From positions 5,124,501-5,188,500 of the forward strand of contig NZ_CP109007.1 of assembly GCF_036226665.1 (NCBI RefSeq): DNA of 64,000 nucleotides, in the 5' to 3' direction. This document shows, one piece after another, positions 1 to 8,517 of the stretch. Origin of the DNA: Streptomyces sp. NBC_00691. GTDB lineage: Bacteria; Actinomycetota; Actinomycetes; Streptomycetales; Streptomycetaceae. The number at the start of each line of letters is the position of its first letter. Positions within the stretch are counted from its first letter, which is position 1. Below the pieces are notes generated by a model. It was not told the DNA's origin. It did no database searches and saw only the letters and a list, made by a program, of their open reading frames with translations. The position numbers and the translations under genes were made by a program.

Positions 1-170
1 GGGTCGCCGACCCCCAAGAAAGCGGGACAGCTTGGCGGATTGTGTGTTCACCACCCCGGGGGGCGTGGATAAGGTGCAGAGGCGGCAGCACCCTGCGGTG
101 ATGCCCTGAACGCGGTAAGTGATCCGCGGCCCCCGGGACACCGGAGGCCGGAGGGGACGGGGGGTCCGAC
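1..170 (+). promoter_or_regulatory. Leader region before the pilus locus
   Basis: No convincing gene is seen here. One frame is open from base 2 to a TGA at 107-109, but the peptide is basic and resembles nothing known, so it could be either noise or the tail of a gene starting outside the window. A purine-rich stretch (about 150-156) lies before the GTG at 171. A promoter for the pilus operon is expected here, but no strong -35/-10 pair could be fixed. Confidence 0.25.
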
Positions 171-1244
171 GTGCCGACAGCGATCGCGGTCACCAGTGCC
201 GACCTGGCACTGCCGCCGACCGACCCCGGGACCCCGCACGCCACCGTCCTCCCGGCCCCCGACACCCAGTCGCTCGACGCCTCGATCGCCGACATGCAGC
301 AGCTCGTCGCCCGGTACGGACATGTGGTCGTCGTCTGCCCCACCTCCGCCCCGGCCGCCGTCGAACAACGCCTGCGCGCCGTCCGCGCCCTGCTCGAGAG
401 CGACCGGATCGCCCTGGTCAGGACCGACCTGCCACCCCTGGGAGCGGCCGTACTCGTCCGCCAGCTCCGACAGCTGGCGGGCTGCGACTTCAGCCCCGGC
501 GTCCTCGCCTCCGCCGCCCGGCTGCTCGCCCACTACATCTACGCCGGAGCCGTCCTCGGCTCCGTCTCCCGGCTCGACCGCGTCCCCGTCAGCCTCGGCT
601 CCCACCTCAAGGGCTGGCTGCCCGGCGCCCACTTCGCGGTACTCGCCGGACCCACCGCGCAGATCACCCGCGTCGGCAGCGGCGAGATGGCCCTCCCGGG
701 ACCGGAGTTCACCACCGAACTCCTGCTCGCCCGCGGCCAGCTCCAGACCGACTGGCCCACGACCACCCTCGTGCCCGGGTGGCGGATCCAGGGCGCCGTC
801 CAGGAGACACCGCTGCCCGAGGCCTCGCCCCGCTGGTGGGGGACGGGCAAGCTCGTCGAGTTCGCCGCGTACCTGCCCGACCTGTCCGTCCTCTACCAGC
901 TCGTCTCCTCCGTACGGCGGGAGATCTGCCACTGGTGCGCGATGGAACTCATCGGCGACCGCTGCGGCTTCTGCGGGGCGCCCCTCCAGGTCGGACCGGT
1001 ACCGGAGCAGGTAGCCCGCGCGCTGAACGGCGGTCCGGGCGGGGGCCGGAACGACGGCGACACCCGCGCACTCGGGCCCGGAGCGCAGACGGCCCGACCG
1101 GAGGGCGCGCACCCGGGCCGGCAGCCGGACGGCGTACACCCGGCCCCGTACCAGGCGCCGCACCCGGCCCACCCGGCGTCCTCGTACACCGAACTCACCC
1201 CCGTGAACGCACAGCAGGCGAACCCCACCCGTGCCCTGCCGTGA
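171..1244 (+). CDS. Zinc-ribbon protein of the Tad pilus locus, function unknown
   Basis: This 357-residue protein begins the pilus cluster and is transcribed in the same direction as cpaB, 96 bases downstream. No enzyme domain is recognised. Residues 253-268 form a compact four-cysteine zinc-ribbon-like knuckle (C253-x2-C256, C265-x2-C268). The C-terminal 90 residues are Gly/Pro/Ala-rich and probably disordered. No signal peptide or membrane segment is evident, so it is probably cytoplasmic. From its position I infer a role in assembly or regulation of the pilus machine. The start is GTG at 171; an overlapping frame from 119 looks like a GC-rich shadow. Confidence 0.75.
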   Translation: MPTAIAVTSADLALPPTDPGTPHATVLPAPDTQSLDASIADMQQLVARYGHVVVVCPTSAPAAVEQRLRAVRALLESDRIALVRTDLPPLGAAVLVRQLRQLAGCDFSPGVLASAARLLAHYIYAGAVLGSVSRLDRVPVSLGSHLKGWLPGAHFAVLAGPTAQITRVGSGEMALPGPEFTTELLLARGQLQTDWPTTTLVPGWRIQGAVQETPLPEASPRWWGTGKLVEFAAYLPDLSVLYQLVSSVRREICHWCAMELIGDRCGFCGAPLQVGPVPEQVARALNGGPGGGRNDGDTRALGPGAQTARPEGAHPGRQPDGVHPAPYQAPHPAHPASSYTELTPVNAQQANPTRALP

Positions 1245-1340
1245 GCGGCCCCCCGCCCCCCTCCACACCCCCTCCTCCCGCCCCCGACCACCCGCTCCCG
1301 TCCGCCCCGGACCCACGTCTCCGATCGAGGTAGTACGGCC

Positions 1341-2051
1341 ATGAACTCCCGCCAGCGCCGCGGCGTGATCCTGCTGCTGCTGTCCGTCCTGTGCGCGATC
1401 GGCGCCTTCGCCGGTGTGCTCGCCGTGATCAGCGACGTGAACTCCAAGGTCGGCCCGGAGACCACCGCGTACCGGGTCAAGGACGACGTGGCCCCGTACG
1501 CCCCCCTGAGGGCGAGCCAGTTCGAGAAGATCTCCATGCCGAAGCGCTGGCTCTCGGAGACCGCCGTCACCGACCTCCGCCGGATCGAGGGCCGGATCGC
1601 CGTCACCCGGCTCAAGGCCGGCTCGCTCCTCCAGTCCGACATGATCGTCGACCGGCCCGAACTCCAGCCCGGCCAGCAGGAGATCGCGATCATGATCGAC
1701 GCCGCCACCGGTGTCGCCGGGAAGATCACCGCGGGCGCCACCGTCAACATCTACGCCACCTTCGCGGGCGACAAGAAGGGCGAGGCCTCCCAGTCCCGCA
1801 TGATCGTCTCCGGCGCCCGCGTCCTCGACGTCGGCAAGCTCACCCCGATCAGGGAGAGCTCCCAGGGCTCCGCCCGCACCAACGACGCCGTGCCGATCTC
1901 CTTCGCCCTCTCCACCCTCGACGCCCAGCGCGTCGCGTACGCCGAGTCCTTCGCCGAGCACGTACGCCTCGCCCTGGTCGCCCCCACCACCACCGGCGGC
2001 ACCCCCGCCGACCAGCGCGACCGCACCTACACGCTCGAAAAGGACAAGTGA
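1341..2051 (+). CDS. cpaB: Flp pilus assembly protein CpaB/RcpC (SAF domain)
   Basis: This 236-residue protein has one N-terminal membrane segment (about residues 8-28), followed by a SAF-like domain in which the region 'APYAPLRASQF' through 'RLKAGSLLQSDMI' matches the CpaB pattern. The rest is an extracytoplasmic RcpC-like domain. In Tad systems CpaB helps form or anchor the pilus channel at the envelope; in a monoderm it is presumably membrane-anchored and cell-wall-facing. It is followed after 7 bases by cpaE, consistent with one operon. Confidence 0.88.
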   Translation: MNSRQRRGVILLLLSVLCAIGAFAGVLAVISDVNSKVGPETTAYRVKDDVAPYAPLRASQFEKISMPKRWLSETAVTDLRRIEGRIAVTRLKAGSLLQSDMIVDRPELQPGQQEIAIMIDAATGVAGKITAGATVNIYATFAGDKKGEASQSRMIVSGARVLDVGKLTPIRESSQGSARTNDAVPISFALSTLDAQRVAYAESFAEHVRLALVAPTTTGGTPADQRDRTYTLEKDK

Positions 2052-2058
2052 GGCCGGT

Positions 2059-3327
2059 ATGACCACCAGGATCCTGCCGGCCGTCGGCGACCCCGACGCG
2101 GCCCGGTCCGTCACCACGCTCATCGGCCAGCTCCCCGACGCCGAGCCCGCCCCACCGGTCACCGACTCCACCCAGCTCGTCGACACCCTCGCGCGGCTCG
2201 CCGCCGCCTCACTCGACGAACTCCCCGAGGTCGTCCTGGTCCACGAGCGGATCGGACCCGTCCCGGCGCTCGAACTCGTCCGCGAGGTCGCCCTCCGCTT
2301 CCCCGCCGTCGGCGTCGTCCTCATCACCGCCGACGCCAGCCCCGTCCTCTTCTCCGCCGCCATGGACTCCGGCGCGCGAGGACTCGTCACCCTGCCCCTC
2401 GGTTACGAGGAGCTCGCCAGCCGCGTCCAGGCCGCCGCCCAGTGGTCCGTCGGCGTCCGCCGCCACCTCGGCGCCGGAGCCGAGCAGGTCACCGGCCCCG
2501 GCGGCACCGTCGTCACCGTCAGCGGCGCCAAGGGCGGGGTCGGAGCCACCGTCACCGCCGTCCACCTCGCCCTCGCGGCCCGCGCCTCAGGGCGCACCGT
2601 CGCGCTCGTCGACATGGACCTCCAGAGCGGCGACATCGCCTCCTACCTGGACGTCCAGTTCCGGCGATCCGTCGCCGACCTCGCCTCCATCGCCGACATC
2701 TCGCCGCGCGTCCTCCAGGACGCCGTGTACGTCCACGAGACCGGCCTCTCCCTGCTCCTCGCCCCGGCGGAGGGCGAGCGCGGCGAGGAGGTCACCGACC
2801 GCGCCGCCCGACAGATCGTCAGCGCCCTGCGCGGCCGGCACGAGGTCGTCGTCGTCGACTGCGGTTCCCAGCTCAACAGCGCGAACGCCGCCGCGATCGA
2901 GATGGCCGACACCGCCGTCCTCGTCGCCACGCCGGACGTCGTCGCCGTCCGGGCGGCCAAGCGGACCGTCCGCATGTGGGAACGGCTCCAGGTCCGCAAG
3001 GCCGAGGAGACCGTGACCCTGGTCAACCGGCACCACCGCTCCACCGAGATCCAGCCGCCCCTCGTCCAGAAGATCACCGGCACCCGGGTCGCCGGCGTCG
3101 CCGTCCCCGCCCACTACAAGGAACTCCAGGCGGTCGTCGACGCGGGCCGGCTGCACGAACTCGACGCCAAGTCGACGGTGAAGCAGGCGCTGTGGTCCCT
3201 CGCGGGGGAGCTGGGCCTGGTCCAGGCCCCGGCCGCGGCACCGTCGGCGGGCGGGCCGGGCAAGCAGCTCGCGCGCGCCGGCGACCGGGGCTCGCTGGGA
3301 CTGCGGCGCCGCGCCGGAGGACGCTGA
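2059..3327 (+). CDS. cpaE: CpaE/TadZ-type pilus-localising ATPase
   Basis: The 422 residues divide into an N-terminal receiver-like region (to about 135) and a C-terminal ParA/MinD-type domain. The P-loop region (about residues 152-163) reads 'SGAKGGVGAT': the deviant-Walker signature lysine is present but the usual second lysine is alanine, an atypical Walker A as seen in some TadZ/CpaE proteins. Later motifs such as 'VVVVDCGSQLNSAN' match the MinD Walker B region. TadZ proteins position the pilus machine at a cell site. The gene lies 3 bases before the first tadE. Confidence 0.88.
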   Translation: MTTRILPAVGDPDAARSVTTLIGQLPDAEPAPPVTDSTQLVDTLARLAAASLDELPEVVLVHERIGPVPALELVREVALRFPAVGVVLITADASPVLFSAAMDSGARGLVTLPLGYEELASRVQAAAQWSVGVRRHLGAGAEQVTGPGGTVVTVSGAKGGVGATVTAVHLALAARASGRTVALVDMDLQSGDIASYLDVQFRRSVADLASIADISPRVLQDAVYVHETGLSLLLAPAEGERGEEVTDRAARQIVSALRGRHEVVVVDCGSQLNSANAAAIEMADTAVLVATPDVVAVRAAKRTVRMWERLQVRKAEETVTLVNRHHRSTEIQPPLVQKITGTRVAGVAVPAHYKELQAVVDAGRLHELDAKSTVKQALWSLAGELGLVQAPAAAPSAGGPGKQLARAGDRGSLGLRRRAGGR

Positions 3328-3330
3328 ACC

Positions 3331-3705
3331 ATGCGCGCGCACCGGGGCCCGGGCGGGGACGACAGGGGGCAGGTGGCGGTCGAGTTCCTCGGCATGGTGC
3401 CGCTGATCCTCCTCACCCTCGCGCTGCTCTGGCAGATCGTCCTGGTGGGGTACACGTACACGCTCGCGGGGAACGCCGCGGACGAGGCGGCGCGGGCGTG
3501 CGCCGTCGGCGACGACGGGGCCGCGGCCGCCGGCCGCCACATCGGCGGCGCCTGGAGCGTCTCCGGTGGGGCCTGCGACGTGAGCGGCGGCATGGTCCAC
3601 GTCGAGATCTCCGTCGAGGTCCCGGTCCTCGTCCCGGGCCTGGGCGGGCTCTTCCCGGTGATGGGCAAGGCCGGTGCCGTGGACGAGAGGGGCCTCACAC
3701 CATGA
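3331..3705 (+). CDS. tadE: TadE-family pseudopilin 1
   Basis: This 124-residue protein has the TadE plan: a short basic head, 'RGQVAVEFLGMVP' with the conserved Glu in a prepilin-like site, then one hydrophobic helix (about residues 21-42) and a small exported domain containing cysteines. TadE proteins are minor pseudopilins cleaved by the A24 peptidase. Its stop overlaps the start of the second tadE-like gene (ATGA, 3702-3705), indicating translational coupling. Confidence 0.85.
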   Translation: MRAHRGPGGDDRGQVAVEFLGMVPLILLTLALLWQIVLVGYTYTLAGNAADEAARACAVGDDGAAAAGRHIGGAWSVSGGACDVSGGMVHVEISVEVPVLVPGLGGLFPVMGKAGAVDERGLTP

Positions 3706-4088
3706 GCGGACACCCGCGCGAGCGGCGGCGCGACCGGGGCCAGGCCGCCATCGAGTACCTCGGATTCCTGCCGATCCTGCTGATCGTCGGCCTCGCAGGA
3801 CTCCAGCTCGGCATCGCCGCCTACGCGGCGCAGCAGGCGGGCACGGCGGCCCGGGCCGCCGCGCGGGCGGCGAGCAGCGACGCGGAGGACGGGCCCGATG
3901 CCCAGACGGCCGGCACCGCCGCCGTGAGCGGCTGGATCCACCCCGCTGTCGGCGTCGGTCCCCCGGGCGGCGGCGAGATCACCGTCACCGTCACCGTCAC
4001 CATCCCCTCCGTCATGCCCTTCGTACACGACTTCGGCTCCGTGACGAAGACCGCCACCATGCCCCTGCCCGACGAGGAGGACGAGTGA
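3702..4088 (+). CDS. TadE-family pseudopilin 2
   Basis: A second TadE-like protein of 128 residues, with 'RGQAAIEYLGFLPILL' at the prepilin-like cleavage and helix region, then an Ala-rich helix and a short beta-rich exported domain containing a Thr-Val repeat run. The ATG at 3702 overlaps the previous stop by four bases. Its N-terminal processing region closely resembles those of Flp (7629) and TadE1. It is presumably a paralogue giving a heteromeric minor-pilin set (TadE/TadF). The cpaF start is 16 bases beyond the stop. Confidence 0.85.
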   Translation: MSGHPRERRRDRGQAAIEYLGFLPILLIVGLAGLQLGIAAYAAQQAGTAARAAARAASSDAEDGPDAQTAGTAAVSGWIHPAVGVGPPGGGEITVTVTVTIPSVMPFVHDFGSVTKTATMPLPDEEDE

Positions 4089-4104
4089 GAAGGGACGAGG
4101 AAGC

Positions 4105-5451
4105 ATGAGTCTGCGGGCCCGGATCAACGCCCCCGAGGAGAACGGCGGCGGCGCGGCGGCCCGGGAGGACGGCCATCTGGTCGCGTCCTTCCGCGCCAAA
4201 CTCCTGGAGGAGATCGACCTCACCGAGATGTCCGCGCTCGCCGCCGCCGAGCGGCGGGCCCGTCTGGAGCGCGTCCTCGGGCACATCATCAGCCGTGAAG
4301 GGCCCGTCCTCTCCACCGCCGAGCGAGCCCAGCTGATCCGCCGGGTCGTCGACGAGGCCCTCGGTCTCGGCGTACTCGAACCGCTCCTGGAGGACGCCTC
4401 GATCACCGAGATCATGGTCAACGGCCCCGACCAGATCTTCATCGAACGGGCCGGCCGCGTCGAGCTGCTGCCGCTCCGCTTCGCCTCCCACGACCAGTTG
4501 ATGCAGACCATCGAGCGGATCGTGTCCACCGTCAACCGGCGGGTCGACGAGTCGAACCCGATGGTCGACGCGCGGCTGCCGTCCGGCGAGCGCGTCAACG
4601 TCATCATCCCGCCGCTCTCGCTCACCGGGGCGACCCTCACCATCCGCCGCTTCCCCCGGGCGTACACGCTCCACGAGATGATCGGCCTCGGCTCGCTCGA
4701 CGAGCAGATGCTGCTCCTGTTGTCGGGACTGGTTCAGGCCAAGTTCAATCTGATCGTCTCGGGTGCCACCGGCACCGGGAAGACCACCCTCCTCAACGCC
4801 CTCTCCGGTCTCGTCCCCGACGGCGAGCGGATCATCACCATCGAGGACTCGGCCGAACTCCAGCTCCAGCAGTCCCATGTGATCCGGCTGGAGGCCCGGC
4901 CGCCGAACATCGAGGGCCGCGGCGCGATCACCATCCGCGATCTCGTCCGCAACTCGCTCCGTATGCGGCCCGACCGCATCATCGTCGGCGAGGTCCGCGG
5001 CGGGGAGACCCTCGACATGCTCCAGGCGATGTCCACCGGACACGACGGTTCGCTCGCCACCGTCCACGCCAACTCGGCCGAGGACGCGCTGATGCGACTC
5101 CAGACCCTGGCGTCGATGTCGGAGGTCAAGGTGCCCTTCGAGGCGCTCCGGGACCAGATCAACAGCGCCGTGGACGTCCTCGTCCAGCTCACCCGGCACC
5201 CCGACGGCACCCGCCGGATCACCGAGATCTCCGTCCTCGCCTCCCACGGGCGCGAGCGTTTCCTGCTCGCCACGGTGTGCCGCTTCCAGGCACAGCCGGT
5301 GGCCGCCGACGGACGGGTGTACGGGCGGTTCACGTACCACCCGCTGCCCAGGCGGGTCGCGGAGCGCCTCTACCTGGCGGGCCAGCCCATTCCACAGGCC
5401 TTCGGCGTGGCCGTGACGGACGCCCACCTCACCACCCGGGAAGCCGACTGA
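4105..5451 (+). CDS. cpaF: CpaF/TadA secretion ATPase
   Basis: This 448-residue type II/IV secretion ATPase energises Flp pilus assembly. It has the family N-terminal helical region, then 'ITEIMVNGPDQIFIERAG', a Walker A 'GATGTGKTTLLNAL' at about residue 220, the Asp box 'ITIEDSAELQL', and the Walker B/His-box region 'RIIVGEVRGGETLDMLQAMSTGHDGSLATVHAN'-like segment. All catalytic motifs look intact. It is cytoplasmic and works on the TadB/TadC membrane platform encoded directly downstream. Confidence 0.93.
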   Translation: MSLRARINAPEENGGGAAAREDGHLVASFRAKLLEEIDLTEMSALAAAERRARLERVLGHIISREGPVLSTAERAQLIRRVVDEALGLGVLEPLLEDASITEIMVNGPDQIFIERAGRVELLPLRFASHDQLMQTIERIVSTVNRRVDESNPMVDARLPSGERVNVIIPPLSLTGATLTIRRFPRAYTLHEMIGLGSLDEQMLLLLSGLVQAKFNLIVSGATGTGKTTLLNALSGLVPDGERIITIEDSAELQLQQSHVIRLEARPPNIEGRGAITIRDLVRNSLRMRPDRIIVGEVRGGETLDMLQAMSTGHDGSLATVHANSAEDALMRLQTLASMSEVKVPFEALRDQINSAVDVLVQLTRHPDGTRRITEISVLASHGRERFLLATVCRFQAQPVAADGRVYGRFTYHPLPRRVAERLYLAGQPIPQAFGVAVTDAHLTTREAD

Positions 5452-5482
5452 TGCCGACGAGAGCCGACGAGGAGCAAGGCAC

Positions 5483-6424
5483 ATGACCGACCCGTTCTGG
5501 CTGACGATCGGCGTCGCGCTGCTCTGCTGCGTGCTGGGCATCACCGGCATCCAGCTGTACGCCAGCGGCGCCCGCCGGCACGCGGCGCTCGTCGCGCGGC
5601 TCGACGAGTCGGGGGCGCCCGAGGCGGCCGGCCGCCGGAGGCGCCGCTTCCAGGGCGTCGACCGGCGGGTCCGCCGGACGTCCCTCGGCCGGAGGCTGGA
5701 GCTGCGGATCGCGGCGACCGGTCTCGACATCACCCCGGGCGAGTTCTCGATGGGTCTCGCGGCGACGGTGGCCGTCCTGTGGGTGGTCGGCCAGGCGGCG
5801 CTCTCGCCGTTCTTCGGCCCCCTCTGCGGACTGCTCGGCGTCTGGGTCGCCATGGGCTATCTCGGCTGGCAGCGGCAGAAGCGGATCGAGAAGTTCATCA
5901 ACCAGCTGCCGGAACTCTCCCGGATCCTGGCCAACGCCACTCAGGCCGGGCTCGCGCTCCGGATGGCCCTCAGCCTGGCCGCCGACGAGATGGAGGCACC
6001 GGCCGGGGACGAACTGGAGAAGGTGGCACAGCAGTTGTCCGTCGGAACGTCGCTCGACGACGCCCTGGGGGAACTCGCCGAGCGGCTCCCGTCCCGGGAG
6101 CTCGTCGTCCTCGTCACCACCCTGGTCCTCGCCAACCGGGCCGGAGGCACCGTCGTCTCCTCCCTGCGCAACCTCACCGAGACGCTGGAGGAGCGCAAGG
6201 AGACCCGGCGCGAGGTCCGCACCCAGCTCTCGCAGGTGAGCATGACCGCGTACTCGGTGCCCGTCATCGGCGTCGGTTCGCTGCTGCTCATCGACAACAT
6301 GCAGCCGGGCGCGCTGGACCGGATGACCGGTTCGGGCCTGGGCCAGTTCGCCGTCGTCGCCGCGTTCGCCCTGTACGTGGTGGGCTTCATCGCCATCCGC
6401 CGCTTCTCCAAGATCGACGTGTAG
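5483..6424 (+). CDS. tadB: TadB-type type II secretion F-domain membrane protein
   Basis: This 313-residue inner-membrane platform protein starts with a transmembrane helix, has further hydrophobic helices near residues 85-130, a cytoplasmic T2SSF domain ('LPELSRILANATQAGLALRMAL' type region) and C-terminal helices. It is expected to couple the CpaF ATPase to pilin extrusion. The ATG at 5483 has AGGAGCAAGG just upstream. The next platform gene starts 16 bases after its stop. Confidence 0.88.
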   Translation: MTDPFWLTIGVALLCCVLGITGIQLYASGARRHAALVARLDESGAPEAAGRRRRRFQGVDRRVRRTSLGRRLELRIAATGLDITPGEFSMGLAATVAVLWVVGQAALSPFFGPLCGLLGVWVAMGYLGWQRQKRIEKFINQLPELSRILANATQAGLALRMALSLAADEMEAPAGDELEKVAQQLSVGTSLDDALGELAERLPSRELVVLVTTLVLANRAGGTVVSSLRNLTETLEERKETRREVRTQLSQVSMTAYSVPVIGVGSLLLIDNMQPGALDRMTGSGLGQFAVVAAFALYVVGFIAIRRFSKIDV

Positions 6425-6440
6425 GGACGGGACAGCCGCC

Positions 6441-7328
6441 GTGGAACTCCTCCTCGCCCTCCTCGCGGGCCTCGCCGTCGCCGGGGCCGCGTACGGCGTC
6501 CGCCTCTACCGCGCGGACGCCAAGCTCCCCGACGACCTCCGGCTCGCCCTGGAGGTCGGCGCCACCCGCACCGGAGCCGTCGACTCGGCCGTCGACCGGC
6601 TGGGCATGCGCTGGTCGCCGACCGTGCTCCGACTGATGGGCCCCAAGCGGGTCAACGCCGTCCGGCGCCGGATCGACCTGGCCGGAAACCCCGGCGGTCT
6701 CACGATCGACCGGTACGGGGCGAGGCGGGCGGTCTACGGCTTCCTGGGCGTCCTGGGCGGCCTGCTGATGCTCAGCAGGGGCTCGTTCCTGGTGGCGGTC
6801 CTCCTCTTCGCGTTCGGCGCGTTCTGGACCGAGGTCGGCATCTGGTCCGCGGTCCGCATCCGCAAGGACCAGATCGAACGCACGCTGCCGGACTTCCTGG
6901 ACGTGCTGGCCGTCGTGGTCTCGGCGGGCCTGGGGTTCCGGCAGGCCCTCGAACGGGTGGCGGAGAAGTACGAGGGCCCGTGGGCGGACGAACTCCGCAT
7001 CACGCTGCGGCAGATGGACATGGGCGTGAGCCGCCGCCAGGCCTTCGACGAACTGCGCCGCCGGAACGACTCGGAGCAGGTGGCGCAGTTCGTGACGGCG
7101 CTGCAGCAGGGCGAGGAGCTGGGTGCGCCGATCGTGGACACGCTGATTCAGATCGCGAACGACATGCGGCGCACGGACGCGCAGAACGCCCGCCGGAAGG
7201 CGGCGAAGGCGGTCCCGAAGGCGACGATGGTCATCACGACACTGATGGTCCCGGCGACGATGATCCTGCTGGGCGCGGGCCTGTTCCTGGGCACGGGGAC
7301 GGACTTCGGGTCGGTGACGGGGGAGTGA
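6441..7328 (+). CDS. tadC: TadC-type type II secretion F-domain membrane protein
   Basis: This 295-residue paralogue of TadB has an N-terminal helix, a middle pair of membrane helices (about residues 100-140), the T2SSF cytoplasmic helical domain ('ADELRITLRQMDMGVSRRQAF') and a C-terminal helix ending in a Gly-rich tail. TadB and TadC together form the membrane platform of the Tad machine. It starts with GTG at 6441. The next clear pilus gene is the Flp pilin 300 bases downstream. Confidence 0.88.
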   Translation: MELLLALLAGLAVAGAAYGVRLYRADAKLPDDLRLALEVGATRTGAVDSAVDRLGMRWSPTVLRLMGPKRVNAVRRRIDLAGNPGGLTIDRYGARRAVYGFLGVLGGLLMLSRGSFLVAVLLFAFGAFWTEVGIWSAVRIRKDQIERTLPDFLDVLAVVVSAGLGFRQALERVAEKYEGPWADELRITLRQMDMGVSRRQAFDELRRRNDSEQVAQFVTALQQGEELGAPIVDTLIQIANDMRRTDAQNARRKAAKAVPKATMVITTLMVPATMILLGAGLFLGTGTDFGSVTGE

Positions 7329-7628
7329 GGGGGGAGTGAGGGGGCGAAGGCGCGACCGGTGACATATTCATGGGAAAGGCCTTCGCGCGCACAACAGGAT
7401 GTGCCACAGTGCGGACTGAGTGTGAGGAAGGGAGAGATGGGCGTGATCGCGAGCAGCCTCGAGAACCGCCACATCGCCACCCGCACACGTGCCGAGGCCA
7501 TAGCCTCCCGGCTGGGCAGGAGGCCCACCCGATGACCAGGGCCCATACGGCCCGCGGGCCCTGTCCGCCGACCCGCCGGTCGGCGAACCGTACCCGAGCA
7601 CAGGCGTCTGAACGCGGAGGGGACCACG
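7329..7628 (+). promoter_or_regulatory. Gap between tadC and flp, likely flp leader
   Basis: This 300-base stretch holds only the possible 32-codon ORF. It ends with CGGAGGGGACC just before the flp ATG at 7629, a strong ribosome-binding site suited to a highly translated pilin. A separate promoter for flp is likely here, since the pilin is needed in large excess over the machine; the sequence around 7362-7372 is unusually AT-rich for the region. Confidence 0.35.
7437..7535 (+). CDS. Possible small ORF of 32 residues between tadC and flp
   Basis: An ATG at 7437 preceded by AAGGGAG opens a 32-codon frame ending TGA at 7533-7535; an in-frame GTG at 7422 would lengthen it slightly. The peptide is basic (many Arg) with no membrane segment or known motif. 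It lies in the 300-base gap before the Flp pilin gene, which otherwise holds only presumed leader sequence. It could be a leader peptide or chance; there is no family support. Confidence 0.25.
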   Translation: MGVIASSLENRHIATRTRAEAIASRLGRRPTR

Positions 7629-7838
7629 ATGAACGACGCGATGCTGAAGGCTCTGACGAGGGCCAAGGTGGGAGTGACCGCGCGACTGCTGCGAGGGGAT
7701 CGCGGGCAGACGGCGGTGGAGTACTTGGGGATCATCGTGGTGGTGGTGGCGATCGTGGTGGCGATCACCGGCACGGACATCGGGCAGTCGATCAAGACTG
7801 CCATCACGGACAAGATTGCCGACCTGACCGGCGGGTGA
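7629..7838 (+). CDS. flp: Flp-family type IVb pilin
   Basis: This 69-residue protein has the Flp hallmark: a basic leader of about 24 residues, a G|Q cleavage point in 'DRGQTAVEYLGIIVV' with Glu at +5 followed by Tyr, and then one long Val/Ile helix and a short Lys/Asp tail. It is the major subunit of a type IVb pilus after cleavage by the A24 peptidase. Its stop overlaps the next start by one base (TGATG, 7836-7840), so it is coupled to the TadG-like gene. Confidence 0.93.
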   Translation: MNDAMLKALTRAKVGVTARLLRGDRGQTAVEYLGIIVVVVAIVVAITGTDIGQSIKTAITDKIADLTGG

Positions 7839-8503
7839 TGGGCGGTTCCCTTAGGGACTCGGGGCAGGCGTTCCCTGTTTACATTGCTGCCGTGGCAGCC
7901 CTCCTGTTCCTGGCGTTCGCCTACTTCGTCGTGGGGCAGGCAGGTGCCACGCGCAGCAGTGCCCAGACGGCGGCCGACGCGGCGGCACTCGCCGCCGCGG
8001 AGGATGCCCGGACCCAGCTCCGCGAGGGTTGGCTCGGCGTAATCCTGGACCCTGGGCAGTGGGACGGGTTCCTCAAGGGGACGGCGTATTACGTCTCGTC
8101 TGCATGTCAGAAGGCAGCGGCCTTCGCAGCGAAGAACGATGCGGTGCTCTTGGAGGATGAGTGCGATCCCCTTGCGGGGCGGCCGGGATTCAGTGTCACC
8201 GTCCGCACACAGGGAAGTGTCGGACTGCCTGGAACCAAGCCACGGAATGCAGTCGCATCCGCGACGGCCCTGATCGAGGCGAAATGCACCTTCATTCGTC
8301 CCGAGGAGCCCGAACCGGAGGAAACCGAGCCGGGTCCCGATCCCACCGGGCCGGATCCCGAGCCCACGGAGCCGGAGCCGGAACCTGAGCCGATCACTGG
8401 GCTCACCTGCGACGGGGAGGCCTGGACGATCGACCCCGACGACCCGGTACTGCCCAGCGCGGTAGATCTCTTCACTGTTCGACTGGCCGGCGACGACGAG
8501 TAA
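7838..8503 (+). CDS. TadG-like pilus-associated membrane protein with Glu/Pro repeats
   Basis: This 221-residue protein has an N-terminal 'DSGQAFPVYIAAVAALLFLAFAYF' type helix and an Ala-rich segment typical of TadE/TadG proteins (helix about residues 10-32). A C-terminal region (about 150-185) is dominated by acidic Pro-Glu-Pro repeats, likely an extended wall-spanning spacer. The ATG at 7838 shares one base with the flp stop; an in-frame GTG at 7835 is the alternative. A much longer frame opening at 7370 is read-through, not real coding. Codon use is less GC-biased than in the upstream pilus genes. Confidence 0.75.
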   Translation: MGGSLRDSGQAFPVYIAAVAALLFLAFAYFVVGQAGATRSSAQTAADAAALAAAEDARTQLREGWLGVILDPGQWDGFLKGTAYYVSSACQKAAAFAAKNDAVLLEDECDPLAGRPGFSVTVRTQGSVGLPGTKPRNAVASATALIEAKCTFIRPEEPEPEETEPGPDPTGPDPEPTEPEPEPEPITGLTCDGEAWTIDPDDPVLPSAVDLFTVRLAGDDE

Positions 8504-8517
8504 AGGAAGCGCGCTTC

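Noticed and set aside
48..2390. Very long minus-strand open frame of about 780 codons opposite the first pilus genes
   Set aside because: It is a GC-driven shadow: the translation is Gly/Asp/Arg-rich without domains, while the plus strand carries clear CpaB and CpaE proteins.
7370..8503. Single 377-codon gene covering the flp region
   Set aside because: The first 150 codons are low-complexity and overlap the true Flp pilin in another frame; only the part from 7838 looks like a TadG-type protein.
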